Assembly: GCA_005881275.1 (NCBI GenBank)
Contig: VBEF01000076.1
Span: forward strand, 1-43,832
Reading direction: 5' to 3'
Length of the DNA stretch: 43,832 nt
Source: Chloroflexota bacterium
GTDB lineage: Bacteria > Chloroflexota > Dormibacteria > Dormibacterales > Dormibacteraceae
Shown here: positions 6,684 through 16,313 of the stretch, in pieces
How the letters are laid out: each line of letters starts with the position of its first letter
How positions within the stretch are numbered: position 1 is the stretch's first letter
Program-made: the position numbers and the translations under genes
Notes under the pieces: model-generated
Databases searched by the model: none
Seen by the model: the letters and a program-made list of their open reading frames with translations, nothing else
What the model was told of the DNA's origin: nothing

Positions 6684-8830
6684 ACACAGCTTCTTTTGTG
6701 AGCCAGCGTTCGAGGACCGCCGCGACGACGTGCAGCTTGATCGGCTTGGTTATGTAGTCGTCCATGCCGGCGGCGAGGCATCGGTCGCGCTCGTCCGCGA
6801 CCGCGTCGGCGGTCATGGCGATGATCGGCATACGCCTGCCGCCTCGCTCGTTGTGGCGAATCTGGCGGCTCGCCTCGTAGCCGTCCATCTCTGGCATCTG
6901 GCAATCCATCAGCACAGCGTCGTAATGGCCGCGGCCGACCATCGCCGTCGCCTCCGCCCCGGTGCCCGCGACGTCGCCACGATAGCCGAGGCGCTCGATC
7001 ATTCGCAGCGCGACTTTCTGGTTCGCCGCGTTGTCGTCGACCACAAGCACGCGAGCGCCCTGACCCCGAATGACCGGCGCGCGCGCCAAGGCTTCCGCCG
7101 CGCCGTGCGAAGGCCGTTCCCCGAGCACGGTCTGCAGCACGTCGAAGAGCTGCGAGGGGCGCACCGGCTTGACCATCTCAGCGTCGACGCCCGGGATGTC
7201 CTTCTCGGATTTCCCGGCGGAGGTGAGGAGGATGACGGCGAGGCTGCGCAACGCTTCATCCGACCGCACCGCGGCGGCGACCGCAGCGCCGTCCAGCTCG
7301 GGCATCATCAGGTCGACGATCGCGACCTCGAACGGGTCCTCGCCATGCGATGCCCGACGCATCTCACGCAGTGCCTCGTGACCGCTGTCAAAGCTTCGCC
7401 CGCGCATCCCCCACGACGTGACATAGCGCTCGAGGATCGTTCGGTTGGTTCGGTTGTCGTCGATGATCGCGACGCTCAGCCCGGCAAGGGGCGCGGTGGT
7501 TTGCGGCCGCCGCACCTTCTGCGCCGCCTCGCGGAACAGCGCCGTGAACCAGAACCGGCTTCCTTTCCCCTTCTCGCTGTCGACGCCCATCTCGCCGCCC
7601 ATGAGCTCGGTGAGCATGCGGGCGATGGCGAGCCCGAGACCGGCGCCGCCGTGGCGCCGGGTGGTCGAGCTGTCGAGCTGGGAGGAGACGGCGAAGATGC
7701 GATCCCCCTCCTCGCGCGTCAAACCAACGCCGGTGTCGATGACCTCGAAGTGAACCGCCACCCCTGGGCCCTTGGCCTCCCGCTTGCCGGCGCGCACGAC
7801 AATCTCTCCCGCCTCTGTGAACTTGACCGCGTTGCCGATGAGGTTGATCAGCACCTGGCGCACCCTTCCTGGGTCTCCGATCACGGCCTCGGGCACATCG
7901 GCGGCCACATCCAGCACGAGCTCGATGCCCTTGTTGGCCGCGGCTTCGGCCGGACGTGTGGATGGTCTCCACATATTCGCGCTGCTCGGGCGTGAGCTCC
8001 GTCTCCATCAGGAGGCCCGTCATGCCGATGACACCGCTCAGCGGAGTGCGGATCTCGTGGCTCATCGTGGCCAGGAACTCGGACTTGAGGCGCGTCAGCT
8101 CCTGAAGGTCCTGGTTGCGCTGCGACAGATCGGACAGGAGCACCGACTTCTGAGCCTCGGCCATGACGGCGGCTTCTCGGTTCGCCTCGAGCTGCGTCAC
8201 GACGCGGCGCACGAGGATGCCGAACGCGACAAGGAGCAGGCCTTCGAGCAGAGCGGCGGCCGGATCGCCGGACGCGGGGTTGATCCCGGTGACGAGGATG
8301 AGGTCGGCGACCGCGAGCGCCGCACCGATCGCAAACTCGATGGTCGTGTAGTACAGAGCGAGAAAGATCAGCGGCAGGAGCACGAAGGGAAAAGCACGCA
8401 CGATGCTCAGGCCGAACTGAATCTCGAGGGCAAACGCAACTGCGAGCGCTCCGATCGGCGAGACGGCGTGGAGGTACCGTGGGATTCGCTCCCACGGAAG
8501 AAGGACGAGCGCGCCGCCGAGGATCGTGATCACGGCCGAGGCGACGACGCCGAACACCGTCCCGTCGGCCCACAGCGGGTGGAGAGCAAGCACAAAGCCG
8601 CCGACAACCGGTATCGCGGTGACGATCACGCTCTTCGCCGGCGTATCGATCTGGGCCAGCGGGATCAAGACAAGCGCGACGCCGACCGCCATCGCGCCGC
8701 TGAGCGCAAGCGAGTTGGTGACGGCCGCGAAGCCGTGGACGCTGACCAGGCCGACGATGGCGAGCCCGATGAACGGGTAGACGCGCCGGCTCAGTCCTTC
8801 TGCCTGGAGGGGAGTGCTGGGGTGGTTCAA
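6682..8830 (-). pseudogene. Hybrid sensor histidine kinase with two receiver domains, disrupted by an internal deletion and frameshift
   Basis: The first part (TTG 8830 to about 7949) encodes several hydrophobic membrane segments (~residues 17-200), a coiled linker and a HisKA H-box, [15 protein letters not shown], through ETIHTSG. The second part, in another frame (about 7947 to 6682), encodes the HATPase domain ([25 protein letters not shown]) and two receiver domains (IVDLMMPELDG and VLMDCQMPEMDG, the latter ending with DDYITKPI). The join at 7948-7951 lacks the family-conserved segment that normally contains INDILDFSKIEAG, about 40 residues. It also shifts frame. No frame here encodes that segment. 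As written, no intact kinase is made. Whether this is real decay or an assembly deletion cannot be decided from the sequence. Confidence 0.85.
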
Positions 8831-8847
8831 GCTGGCGGCCGGCCAGC

Positions 8848-8853
8848 ACTTTA
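8848..8853 (-). promoter_or_regulatory. Candidate -10 element for the hybrid kinase gene
   Basis: TAAAGT on the minus strand lies 17 nt before TTG 8830, which would give a leader of about 10 nt. No Shine-Dalgarno sequence is evident. The TTG start itself is uncertain. Confidence 0.25.
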
Positions 8854-8881
8854 AAGCAACTTCTCGTCAGTTGCCCGCCGC

Positions 8882-11410
8882 TTGGCGCAGGACGGCAGTT
8901 TGACTGCGGTTAAGACTGCTGCAGGCGCGAGGTCCGCCACTACACTTTGGCCCCTGCGCACCTTCCATCCCGCCAGGGGGGGCGAGGCTTCCGGGGAGCT
9001 GCCAGGAACCGGTCCGCTACGCCGAGGATCGACCTCGTGGACGGGGACCCTGGTACGCCGAGGCACGCCGTTTGCCGCGCTGGCGGCCGTCTTCGCGGTC
9101 CAGGCCCTGGCCAGCGCCGAGCCGGTCGTCGCCTTCCCGCTCTACCTGACCGTCGTGCTGTTGGTCTCGCTGCAGCAGGACCGGGCCGAGTCGGTGGCGG
9201 TCGCAATCGTCGCGGCCATTGCGCTGCTCATCCGGCCGCTGGCGACCGCCGGCCAGGCGGCCGATGTCGCGCCCGCGGTTCTGCTCTCCGCCGTGCTGGT
9301 CGCCGTGGCCGTCGCAATGAACGAGCTGACGAGGCACTCGCGTGAGGCCGCCGCCGCCGCGCAGCAGAGGGTGGACGACCTCGCCGCGAGCGAGCGGCGC
9401 CTGCGCGCCACCCTGGAATCCGCCGCCGTCGGGCTTGCCCTCGCCGGCCCCGATGGGACCCTGCTCGAGACAAACGAGCCGCTGGCCGTCGTGCTCGGTC
9501 GCAGCCGCGAAGCACTGCTCGGGACATCGCTCGCCGACGTCACCGCGGACAGCGATCGCGAGGCGCTCGCCGGAGGGCTGGAGCTGCTGGGCGGCGGTGA
9601 CATCGTCCGCTGGGACGCCGACATCCACGTGGTGCGGCCGGACGCATCGCTTTTGCCGGTCGGGCTGTTCATGGCGAGGCTCCCCAATCCGATCTCGGGC
9701 GATGAGTCATTGCTCGTCCAACTCGCCGATATCTCGGCCCGCACGCACGCGGATTCGCTCCGGGATTGCGTCGCCGCGGTGCGTCAGGTCGTCGTCTCCT
9801 CGGCCGGCCTTGATGGAGCGCTGCCTCAGCTTCTGAGGACGTTCTGCGGCTATCTCGGTTGGGATGTCGCGCAGTACTGGGCCGTCGATTCGGATCAGCG
9901 GGCGATGCGCGTGCACAACGCGTGGAACGCCTCGGGGGAGGCGCTGGACGGATTCTTGGACGCGAGCCGCACGGAGGCCGTCGTGCAGGGGACGGGACTT
10001 ATCGGGCGAGTGTGGCGATCCGGCGTGCTGGGCGCGGAGGAAGACCTCAACGACGTCAATGATTACGAGCGCCTTGCCGTCGCGCAGTCCGCCGGCCTTC
10101 GCTCTGTCGTTGCGTTTCCGGTGGTCGCCGGCGGCGAGGCGGTGGGCGTCATCGAGCTGGCGTCAGTCCGAGCGCGCGGGCTCCAGGACGATGAGGTGAC
10201 GATGCTGGTGACTGCGGGTGTCGAGATCGGCCAGTTCATCCGCCGCACAGAGATCGCGCAAGCGCTGAGGCGGAGCGAGGCTGATCACCGAGCGATCTAC
10301 GAACGTTCGCCGATCGGCATCGCGCGAATCAGCAGCGGCGGAGAGATCCTCGAAGCCAATCCGGCCCTCCTCCTCATGCTCGAGCACGACGAAGAGACGA
10401 TGCGCGCAAGCGCCTGGCCCGACCTGCTTCGGGCCTACGACCAAGCCGCAGCGCGCCAGCACAAGGCGCCGTTCCTCGCCGGCATCAGCGACGGCCGCAG
10501 CGTGCAGGTCCGCGCCGCGACCGGCGCCGGCAAATGGTTGTGGCTGCAGCTGACTGCGACCTCCATTCCCGATGCGTCAGGCAGGCCAGAGCACGTGCTG
10601 GTGATGATCGAGGACGTCACGGCGGTGCGCGAGACGTCTGACAAGCTGGCCGAGGCCCTCGAAGCTCAGCGCGACGCCAACGTCAACCTCGAGAAGATCG
10701 ACCGCACCAAAAGCGAGTTCCTGAGCATCGTCAGCCACGAGTTTCGCACTGCGCTGACAGGCATCCAGGGCTTCAGCGAGCTCATCCGCGACGGCGGCCT
10801 CGAGCCCGATGAGGTGCGCGCCTATGGCGGCTACATATTCAACGACGCGGAGCGAGTCAACCGGTTGATCGGCGACATGCTCGACCTGGACCGCATGGAG
10901 TCGGGTCGGATGTCCATGCGCGCGACGGACGTCGACGTCAACGACCTGCTCATGGAGGCGATCTCGCGAGCGGCGCCGTCGGCGGTCTCGGTCGAGTTCA
11001 AGTCAGACCTCGACCCACGCCTGCCCGTGGTCACCGGCGATCGGGACCGGCTGATCCAGGTCATCAGCAACCTCGTCAACAACGCGGTCAAGTACTCGCC
11101 TGAAGGCGGGACCGTCACGCTTTCGAGCCGCGTCGAGGGCCAGTTCGGCCTGGTCAGCGTCAGCGACACCGGCATCGGGATCCCTCAAGACGAGATCAGC
11201 CACGTCTTCGAGCGGTTCCGCCGCGTCCGCAGCGGCGCCGCGCAATCGATCCCCGGGACTGGCCTGGGCCTCACGATCGTTAAGCAGATCGTGGAGATGC
11301 ACGGGGGCAAGATCTGGGTGGAGAGCGCGGTCGGGCACGGTTCGTCTTTCCACTTCACCATCCCCCTGGTCGCTGAGGACGCCAAAACCCTGCAGCTCCG
11401 GCATGCCTGA
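8882..11410 (+). CDS. Membrane-anchored PAS-GAF-PAS sensor histidine kinase
   Basis: The frame gives 842 residues from TTG 8882. After a disordered N-terminus come several hydrophobic helices (~64-150), a PAS domain (~170-285), a GAF domain (~300-460), a second PAS domain (~470-590), HisKA with SIVSHEFRT and acceptor H619, and HATPase_c (NLVNNAVKY, DTGIGIP, GTGLGL). The start is uncertain: a TACACT -10 hexamer at 8941-8946 lies inside this N-terminus, and 7 nt after it is an in-frame CTG (8954), while ATG and GTG are absent until the first membrane helix. Its 3' end overlaps the receiver protein gene by 8 nt, so a cognate phosphorelay is likely. The ligand is unknown. Confidence 0.85.
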   Translation: MAQDGSLTAVKTAAGARSATTLWPLRTFHPARGGEASGELPGTGPLRRGSTSWTGTLVRRGTPFAALAAVFAVQALASAEPVVAFPLYLTVVLLVSLQQDRAESVAVAIVAAIALLIRPLATAGQAADVAPAVLLSAVLVAVAVAMNELTRHSREAAAAAQQRVDDLAASERRLRATLESAAVGLALAGPDGTLLETNEPLAVVLGRSREALLGTSLADVTADSDREALAGGLELLGGGDIVRWDADIHVVRPDASLLPVGLFMARLPNPISGDESLLVQLADISARTHADSLRDCVAAVRQVVVSSAGLDGALPQLLRTFCGYLGWDVAQYWAVDSDQRAMRVHNAWNASGEALDGFLDASRTEAVVQGTGLIGRVWRSGVLGAEEDLNDVNDYERLAVAQSAGLRSVVAFPVVAGGEAVGVIELASVRARGLQDDEVTMLVTAGVEIGQFIRRTEIAQALRRSEADHRAIYERSPIGIARISSGGEILEANPALLLMLEHDEETMRASAWPDLLRAYDQAAARQHKAPFLAGISDGRSVQVRAATGAGKWLWLQLTATSIPDASGRPEHVLVMIEDVTAVRETSDKLAEALEAQRDANVNLEKIDRTKSEFLSIVSHEFRTALTGIQGFSELIRDGGLEPDEVRAYGGYIFNDAERVNRLIGDMLDLDRMESGRMSMRATDVDVNDLLMEAISRAAPSAVSVEFKSDLDPRLPVVTGDRDRLIQVISNLVNNAVKYSPEGGTVTLSSRVEGQFGLVSVSDTGIGIPQDEISHVFERFRRVRSGAAQSIPGTGLGLTIVKQIVEMHGGKIWVESAVGHGSSFHFTIPLVAEDAKTLQLRHA
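8941..8946 (+). promoter_or_regulatory. Candidate -10 element inside the annotated 5' end of the PAS-GAF kinase gene
   Basis: TACACT, the same hexamer as before the REC-PP2C gene, lies 7 nt before in-frame CTG 8954. The position suggests a leaderless CTG start rather than TTG 8882. Confidence 0.35.
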
Positions 11411-11792
11411 GGAGATCACGGGTGATGGCGCCTTCAGGGTGTTGGTGGCGGACGACAACGAGGTTGCCCAGCGCCTCTGCAAGCGCGTGCTCGAGAAGGC
11501 GGGGTACCCGGTCTTGATCGCGGCTGACGGGCTTCAGGCGGTGGACATCGCGCTGAACCAGCGGCCGGCAATGATCCTGATGGACGTCGCCATGCCCGGC
11601 ATCGACGGGCTCGAGGCGATGCGCCGGATCAAAGCCGAGATCCCGGCCATGCCGATCGTCATCGCCAGCGCCCACTCCATGGCCAGCGACCGCGAGCGGT
11701 TTCTTGCCGCGGGCGCCGACAACGTGTTGAGCAAGCCCTTCAAGCTCTCCGACCTGATCACGATCGTGGCGCAGCTGGCGGCGGCGAGATGA
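11403..11792 (+). CDS. Single-domain response regulator (CheY-like)
   Basis: The 129-residue protein is a lone receiver domain: acidic pocket LVADDNE, phospho-acceptor D61 in ILMDVAMPGIDG, conserved Thr/Ser-region IVIASAHS and K111 in LSKPF. It has no output domain. Its start overlaps the upstream histidine kinase by 8 nt and its stop overlaps the Ser/Thr kinase start by 4 nt (ATGA). The order kinase-receiver-Ser/Thr kinase in a coupled operon suggests that it passes the signal between the two kinases, but that is inference. Confidence 0.93.
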   Translation: MPEEITGDGAFRVLVADDNEVAQRLCKRVLEKAGYPVLIAADGLQAVDIALNQRPAMILMDVAMPGIDGLEAMRRIKAEIPAMPIVIASAHSMASDRERFLAAGADNVLSKPFKLSDLITIVAQLAAAR

Positions 11793-13450
11793 AAGACCTG
11801 ACCGGGACCCGGCTGGGCCAGTACGAGATCGTCGAGCGCCTCGGCGGCGGCGGGATGGCGGTCGTCTACCGCGCGGTGCAGCAGCCTCTGGGCCGCGAGA
11901 TCGCTTTAAAGGCACTGTCGTCGGAGCTGTTCCAGGATGACGGTTTCGTCAAGCGATTCGAGACCGAGGCCAAGACGCTGGCCAAGCTCGACCATCCGAA
12001 CATCCTGCCGATCTACGACTTCGAGGTCATGGAAGGCAATGCGTTTCTGACCATGCCGCTCATCCGCGGCGGAACGCTGCGCGACGTGCTGAACCGCGGA
12101 CCCGTCGACGCGCTGACGGCCTGGCGATACCTGCGCGAGATCGGCGACGGCTTGCAGCACGCCCACGACGCGGGGATCGTGCACCGCGACCTGAAGCCCA
12201 CCAACGTCCTGATCCACACAGACGGCCGCGCGATGCTCGCGGACTTCGGCCTCGCGCGCGGAGCCGGTCAGCCCACACACCTGACGACGATCGGCCTTGC
12301 CATCGGCACGCCCGGCTACATGGCGCCCGAGCAGGTCATGGGTCACGACGTGGACAAGCGCGCGGACATCTATGCGATGGGCGTGCTGACCTTCGAGATG
12401 CTGACCGGGCGGCTTCCCTTCATCGGCTCCAACCGGATGGAAGTCGCCTACGCCACGGTGAACACGCCGATCCCGTCCGTGGTGAAGATCAACCCGAACC
12501 TTCCAGACGAGCTCGACCAGCTCCTGCAGAAGGTGCTTGCGAAAGACCCGGCGCAGCGGCCGCAAACGGTTCGGGAGCTGCTCGCGCAGATGGCACGCCT
12601 GCCTCAGCGTCGGGCGGCGCCCGCGGCTGCGGCGTCCGCTACCCCAGCCGGTGGAGTGGCGGTCCTGTCCCGACCGGCCACGACATCAAATGGGCCAGAC
12701 ACCGCCTCGATGCGCGCGATGCCATCGGCGGCGCCGCCGCCCACGATCCTCCACGGCTCGCCGCTTCCCACGCCGACGGCCGCCGGCGCGTCGACGATCC
12801 GGACGCTGGAGCTGATGGGCGTGCGGCCGGCAAGGGCGAGGGGTCGTTTCATCCTCAACTCCCACTTCAGCAACTTCGTCCATGTCGCTCGAGACGTGAC
12901 CGGCGATCGGTGGCCCGAGGTGGCTTACGCCGCAGGCCTGGTCCAGTACATCGAGCAGGACGCGCCTCATGACGACCAGCTGTCGTCGCCGGTCGAGTCG
13001 TTGAGCCGGCTCAACGAGGCGTTCGAGACGATCTACGGTCCGGAGTCCGAGGACATGATCCGCGCTTGGGCTCGGCGCGCCACGGAGCGTTGGCTCGCCG
13101 ACGGCCGGCACGGATTGGGCGGTGCTCGGCGTTTCGTGCCGGGCCGTCAGCGCAAGCTCGCCGGCGTCGTCAAGAACTTTTCCGAGGCGATGGACAACGT
13201 TCGTGGCGAGCACACGCATGCGTGGCTGCAGGTGGACGAGCACCAGTTCTGGCTCGTCAACTTCTCGAACATGTTCGCGCTGGGAAGGATCAAGACGGTG
13301 AAGTCATGCCATGTGTGGACGTCATCCATCGAGACGATCCTGCGTTGGGCGGGTCTCGCCAACGACTGGTACGTGGAAGAGGTCGAGTGCGGGTCGGTGA
13401 CGGGGACGTTCGACTGCGCCTTCGCCATCCGAGCCTCAGAAACCAGCTAA
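11789..13450 (+). CDS. Soluble Ser/Thr protein kinase with V4R-like C-terminal domain
   Basis: The 553-residue protein begins with a complete Hanks-type kinase domain (~1-270): glycine loop LGGGGMAVVY, ATP lysine K41, catalytic loop HRDLKPTN with D134, DFG Asp D152 and GTPGYMAPEQ. A low-complexity Ala/Pro/Thr linker (~275-335) leads to a globular C-terminus (~340-550). This resembles a 4-vinyl-reductase/V4R ligand-binding domain by its ending, CHVWTSSIETIL followed by VEEVECGSVTGTFDCAFAI. There is no transmembrane helix and no PASTA repeat, so it is cytoplasmic and probably senses a small ligand. The V4R match rests on pattern memory and needs a profile search. It is the last gene of the kinase-receiver operon. 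Confidence 0.88.
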   Translation: MKDLTGTRLGQYEIVERLGGGGMAVVYRAVQQPLGREIALKALSSELFQDDGFVKRFETEAKTLAKLDHPNILPIYDFEVMEGNAFLTMPLIRGGTLRDVLNRGPVDALTAWRYLREIGDGLQHAHDAGIVHRDLKPTNVLIHTDGRAMLADFGLARGAGQPTHLTTIGLAIGTPGYMAPEQVMGHDVDKRADIYAMGVLTFEMLTGRLPFIGSNRMEVAYATVNTPIPSVVKINPNLPDELDQLLQKVLAKDPAQRPQTVRELLAQMARLPQRRAAPAAAASATPAGGVAVLSRPATTSNGPDTASMRAMPSAAPPPTILHGSPLPTPTAAGASTIRTLELMGVRPARARGRFILNSHFSNFVHVARDVTGDRWPEVAYAAGLVQYIEQDAPHDDQLSSPVESLSRLNEAFETIYGPESEDMIRAWARRATERWLADGRHGLGGARRFVPGRQRKLAGVVKNFSEAMDNVRGEHTHAWLQVDEHQFWLVNFSNMFALGRIKTVKSCHVWTSSIETILRWAGLANDWYVEEVECGSVTGTFDCAFAIRASETS

Positions 13451-13463
13451 GCCTCGATAGAGG

Positions 13464-13495
13464 GAAGGCCCTCCACCGGGGGGCAGAGGACCTTC
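13464..13495 (+). terminator. Candidate terminator hairpin after the Ser/Thr kinase
   Basis: GAAGGCCCTC (13464-13473) faces GAGGACCTTC (13486-13495) with one mismatch and a 12-nt loop, 13 nt after the kinase stop. There is no T-run after it, so it may be a Rho-dependent or imperfect terminator. Confidence 0.35.
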
Positions 13496-13575
13496 AGAAA
13501 GGAGGGAGGGCAACTTACGGCTTAGCTCCCATGTTACCCCCGCCCGGCTGAGGGCGCGCGGGGATCTTTCCGCTC

Positions 13576-13581
13576 TACATT
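13576..13581 (+). promoter_or_regulatory. -10 element for the GT4 operon
   Basis: TACATT lies 6 nt before GTG 13588, with no ribosome-binding site, matching the leaderless spacing found across the window. Confidence 0.5.
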
Positions 13582-13587
13582 CATGTG

Positions 13588-14730
13588 GTGAGCCGGTTCG
13601 CGATCGACGTCACGGCATGCTGGCGGCCGCAGCGCGTGGGGATGCTGACGGTGGCGGTCGAGCTCTCGCGAGCCCTGGTTGAAGGCAGCTCCGGCGACCG
13701 GTTCATCCTCCTGTGCAGCCGCGATCGACCTGTGTCCCTTCGGGAGCTCGACTGCGAGGCCGTGTTGGCGCCCTACCGCCACGAGCTCGTGATGAAGGCG
13801 AGGTGGCTCCCGGTGGTCGAGCCGCAGCTCGAAACCGACGCCATCCTTTATCCGTACTGGCCCAGCCCACCCTTCCGGCACGCCGGAGCGCCGCCCGCGG
13901 CCATCTTCGTCCACGACCTTGCGTTCCGGATCCGCCCTCAGGAGGTGCCGTGGCAGCAGCGGATGTACTTCCGCGCCGTGCTTCCGCGGGCGCTGCGCCA
14001 GGCGGCCGCCGTCATCGTGCCCTCGGAGTCGACGCGCCGTGATCTGCTCCAGCTGTACAAGGTTCCGGGCCTCGAGCACAAGGTCGAGGTCATACCCGAA
14101 GGCGTTCCACCGGCGGTGGCCGCCGGGCCGCTGCCCGACGGCGTCGAGCCAGGATTCATCCTGGCGGTGGGCACGGTCGAGCCTCGCAAAAACTATCAGC
14201 GGCTGCTGGCCGCCTATCGCCAGCTTCGCGGGCACCGTGGCGCCCTGCCTTTCATCATCAACGGCCGCCCCGGCGTACCCCAGCTCGTGATCGCGGGTCG
14301 GGCCGGATGGGCTTATGGCGACACGCTGCAGCGGATCGCGGCCGAGCCCGGCGTCCGCTACCTGGGCCATGTGGACGAGCCGACGCTGGCCGCTCTGTAC
14401 GAATCTGCTTCTGTGCTCGCGTTCCCGAGTCTTTACGAGGGCTTCGGCCTCCCGCTGCTCGAGGCGATGACGCGAGGCGTGCCCGCCGTGGTTGGCGCTA
14501 CGGGTGCGCTGCCGGAGCTCGCGGTCGGATCGGCGATCACCGTCAACGCCGAGGACGCCGGGGCGATCGCCGGCGGCCTGGAGAGGCTGCTCGCCGACGA
14601 GGGTCTGCGCAGGAAGCTGGGCGAGGAAGGCATTCGCCGCGCGCGCAGTTACACATGGGCGAACGCCGCCGAGCGCACGCTCGACGTGCTGCGCCGCATC
14701 GGCACCACAAGAGAAAGGAAGGCCGCCTAG
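13588..14730 (+). CDS. GT4-family glycosyltransferase
   Basis: This is a two-Rossmann (GT-B) glycosyltransferase of about 380 residues and normal length. The C-terminal donor domain shows the GT4 signature: FILAVGTVEPRKNY, then an acidic motif in FPSLYEGFGLPLLEAM, equivalent to the family EX7E. Such retaining enzymes transfer a sugar from a nucleotide donor; the acceptor cannot be read from sequence. Two GTG codons are adjacent (13585, 13588); the second is chosen because it lies 6 nt after a TACATT -10 box. The stop TAG overlaps the next gene's GTG by one base, so it forms an operon with the ThuA-Gfo/Idh/MocA gene. Confidence 0.9.
   Translation: MSRFAIDVTACWRPQRVGMLTVAVELSRALVEGSSGDRFILLCSRDRPVSLRELDCEAVLAPYRHELVMKARWLPVVEPQLETDAILYPYWPSPPFRHAGAPPAAIFVHDLAFRIRPQEVPWQQRMYFRAVLPRALRQAAAVIVPSESTRRDLLQLYKVPGLEHKVEVIPEGVPPAVAAGPLPDGVEPGFILAVGTVEPRKNYQRLLAAYRQLRGHRGALPFIINGRPGVPQLVIAGRAGWAYGDTLQRIAAEPGVRYLGHVDEPTLAALYESASVLAFPSLYEGFGLPLLEAMTRGVPAVVGATGALPELAVGSAITVNAEDAGAIAGGLERLLADEGLRRKLGEEGIRRARSYTWANAAERTLDVLRRIGTTRERKAA
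14714..14722 (+). promoter_or_regulatory. Ribosome-binding site deciding the ThuA-Gfo start
   Basis: AAAGGAAGG ends 7 nt before GTG 14730. It is one of the few clear Shine-Dalgarno sequences here and fixes a start that the long upstream open frame would otherwise obscure. Confidence 0.7.
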
Positions 14731-16313
14731 TGAGGATTTCAGTCCAGGCCGTGCTCGAAAACGGAAAGCACGACTACGCCCAACTGCAGCTCGAGCAGAG
14801 ACTCTTCGATGTTGACTTCGGTTCCTTCTCGCCGTCCGGTGATCACGATGTCGTTCTGGTCGCCACAGATCAACCACTCGTTTCACGCCAGGCGTCGGCC
14901 CTGCGCAACTTCGTCCGACGGGGAGGCGGGCTGGTTCTGCTGCACAGCACGCTTGCCGCGTGGTCCTCGTCAGAGGCAATACGCGAGCTCGCGGGTTGGG
15001 TTCCGAGTGGCCCGGGTCCACTGACCGAGCTGATCGTCCGGCCTGATCCGAGGCATCCGATCACGCAGCGCATTGATGTGGAGTGGAAGGTGAGGGACGA
15101 GCTCTACCTCAGCGAAGGCCCTCCGCTCGATGCGGACGTCCTGCTGAGCACCAGCTGGCGATTCACCGAGCAGGTCGTCGCATATGAGCGCGCCTACGGC
15201 GACGGCAGGTTCGTCTACATGGGACTCGGCCATCATCCGTCGACTTATCAAGACCCGACGTTCCAGAAGGTCCTCGGCAGAATGGTCCTGCACGCGGCAG
15301 GTAGGGAGGCAGCCCCGCCGGTCGGAGTCGGCCTGATTGGTTACGGTGCGATCGGTCGCGAACACGCGGCTTCGATCGACGCGGTCAGCGGCCTGCGACT
15401 GGTATCGGTCTGCGACCTGTCGGAGGAGCGTCGCCAGACAGCCGCGCGCGAATGGCCTGTTCGCGTGCACGCCCGTCAGGAGGAGATGCTCGACGACCCG
15501 GAGGTTGGTCTCGTCGTGGTCGGCACGCCGCCAAGCACGCATCTGGATCCGGTCCTTGCGGCGCTGCACGCCGGCAAGCACGTTGTGTGTGAGAAACCAT
15601 TCGCCGTACGGGTAGCCGATGCTGATCGGATGATCGACGCCGCTACATCGCGCGATCTCGTGCTGAGCGTTTTTCAGAGCCGGCGATGGGATCCCGATTA
15701 CCTGGCGATGCGCGATGTTGTTCGATCCGGCAGCATCGGCGAACCCTTCTACATGGAGTCGTTCATCGGCGGCCACGATCATCCCTGCGACTTATGGCAC
15801 AGCCACGAGCCGATCTCGGGGGGAATGATCTATGACTGGGGATCGCACTACTTCGACTGGATCTTGCAGCTGTTTCCAGACACTGTGCGCACTGTCGCGG
15901 CCCACGCGCACAAGCGCGTGTGGCACGACGTGACCAACGCAGACCAGGTGCGCGTCGACATCACGTTTGCTGGGGGAGCGCAGGCAACGTTCCTGCAGTC
16001 GGACATCGCGGCCGCTCGCAAACCGAAGTGGTACCTGCTGGGCACAGACGGAGCAGTGATCGGCGAATGGGCACAGGAGCCTCTGCCCGCGGACTCCCCC
16101 GCCAGGGTGAGGGTATTGAGGCGGTCGGGCGAGGAGGCGCTGAATCTTCGGCGCCGCGACGAGCACGGCTTCTACCGCAGCCTCGCCGATCATCTCGCCT
16201 GGGGCGAACCGCTCGCGGTGACCGCCGAGGAGGCGCGCCGCACGGTGGCCGTCATGGAAGCAGCGACCGAATCGATCGCGCGGGGTGGCGCCCAGATCTC
16301 GGTGAACATATAG
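14730..16313 (+). CDS. ThuA-like domain fused to Gfo/Idh/MocA-family oxidoreductase
   Basis: The protein has 527 residues. Residues ~1-190 form a ThuA-like glutamine-amidotransferase-fold domain (DVVLVATDQPLVS, RRGGGLVLLHS, a conserved GHHPS near its end). From ~199 an NAD(P)-binding Rossmann fold follows, GLIGYGAIGREHA, with the Gfo/Idh/MocA signature CEKPF and the usual substrate domain, including WDWGSHY-like residues near 370. These oxidoreductases interconvert hydroxyl and keto groups on sugars or inositols; ThuA proteins act in disaccharide breakdown through 3-keto sugars. A fused enzyme for keto-sugar metabolism is plausible. The open frame extends far upstream, but the Shine-Dalgarno sequence supports GTG 14730. 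Confidence 0.88.
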   Translation: MRISVQAVLENGKHDYAQLQLEQRLFDVDFGSFSPSGDHDVVLVATDQPLVSRQASALRNFVRRGGGLVLLHSTLAAWSSSEAIRELAGWVPSGPGPLTELIVRPDPRHPITQRIDVEWKVRDELYLSEGPPLDADVLLSTSWRFTEQVVAYERAYGDGRFVYMGLGHHPSTYQDPTFQKVLGRMVLHAAGREAAPPVGVGLIGYGAIGREHAASIDAVSGLRLVSVCDLSEERRQTAAREWPVRVHARQEEMLDDPEVGLVVVGTPPSTHLDPVLAALHAGKHVVCEKPFAVRVADADRMIDAATSRDLVLSVFQSRRWDPDYLAMRDVVRSGSIGEPFYMESFIGGHDHPCDLWHSHEPISGGMIYDWGSHYFDWILQLFPDTVRTVAAHAHKRVWHDVTNADQVRVDITFAGGAQATFLQSDIAAARKPKWYLLGTDGAVIGEWAQEPLPADSPARVRVLRRSGEEALNLRRRDEHGFYRSLADHLAWGEPLAVTAEEARRTVAVMEAATESIARGGAQISVNI

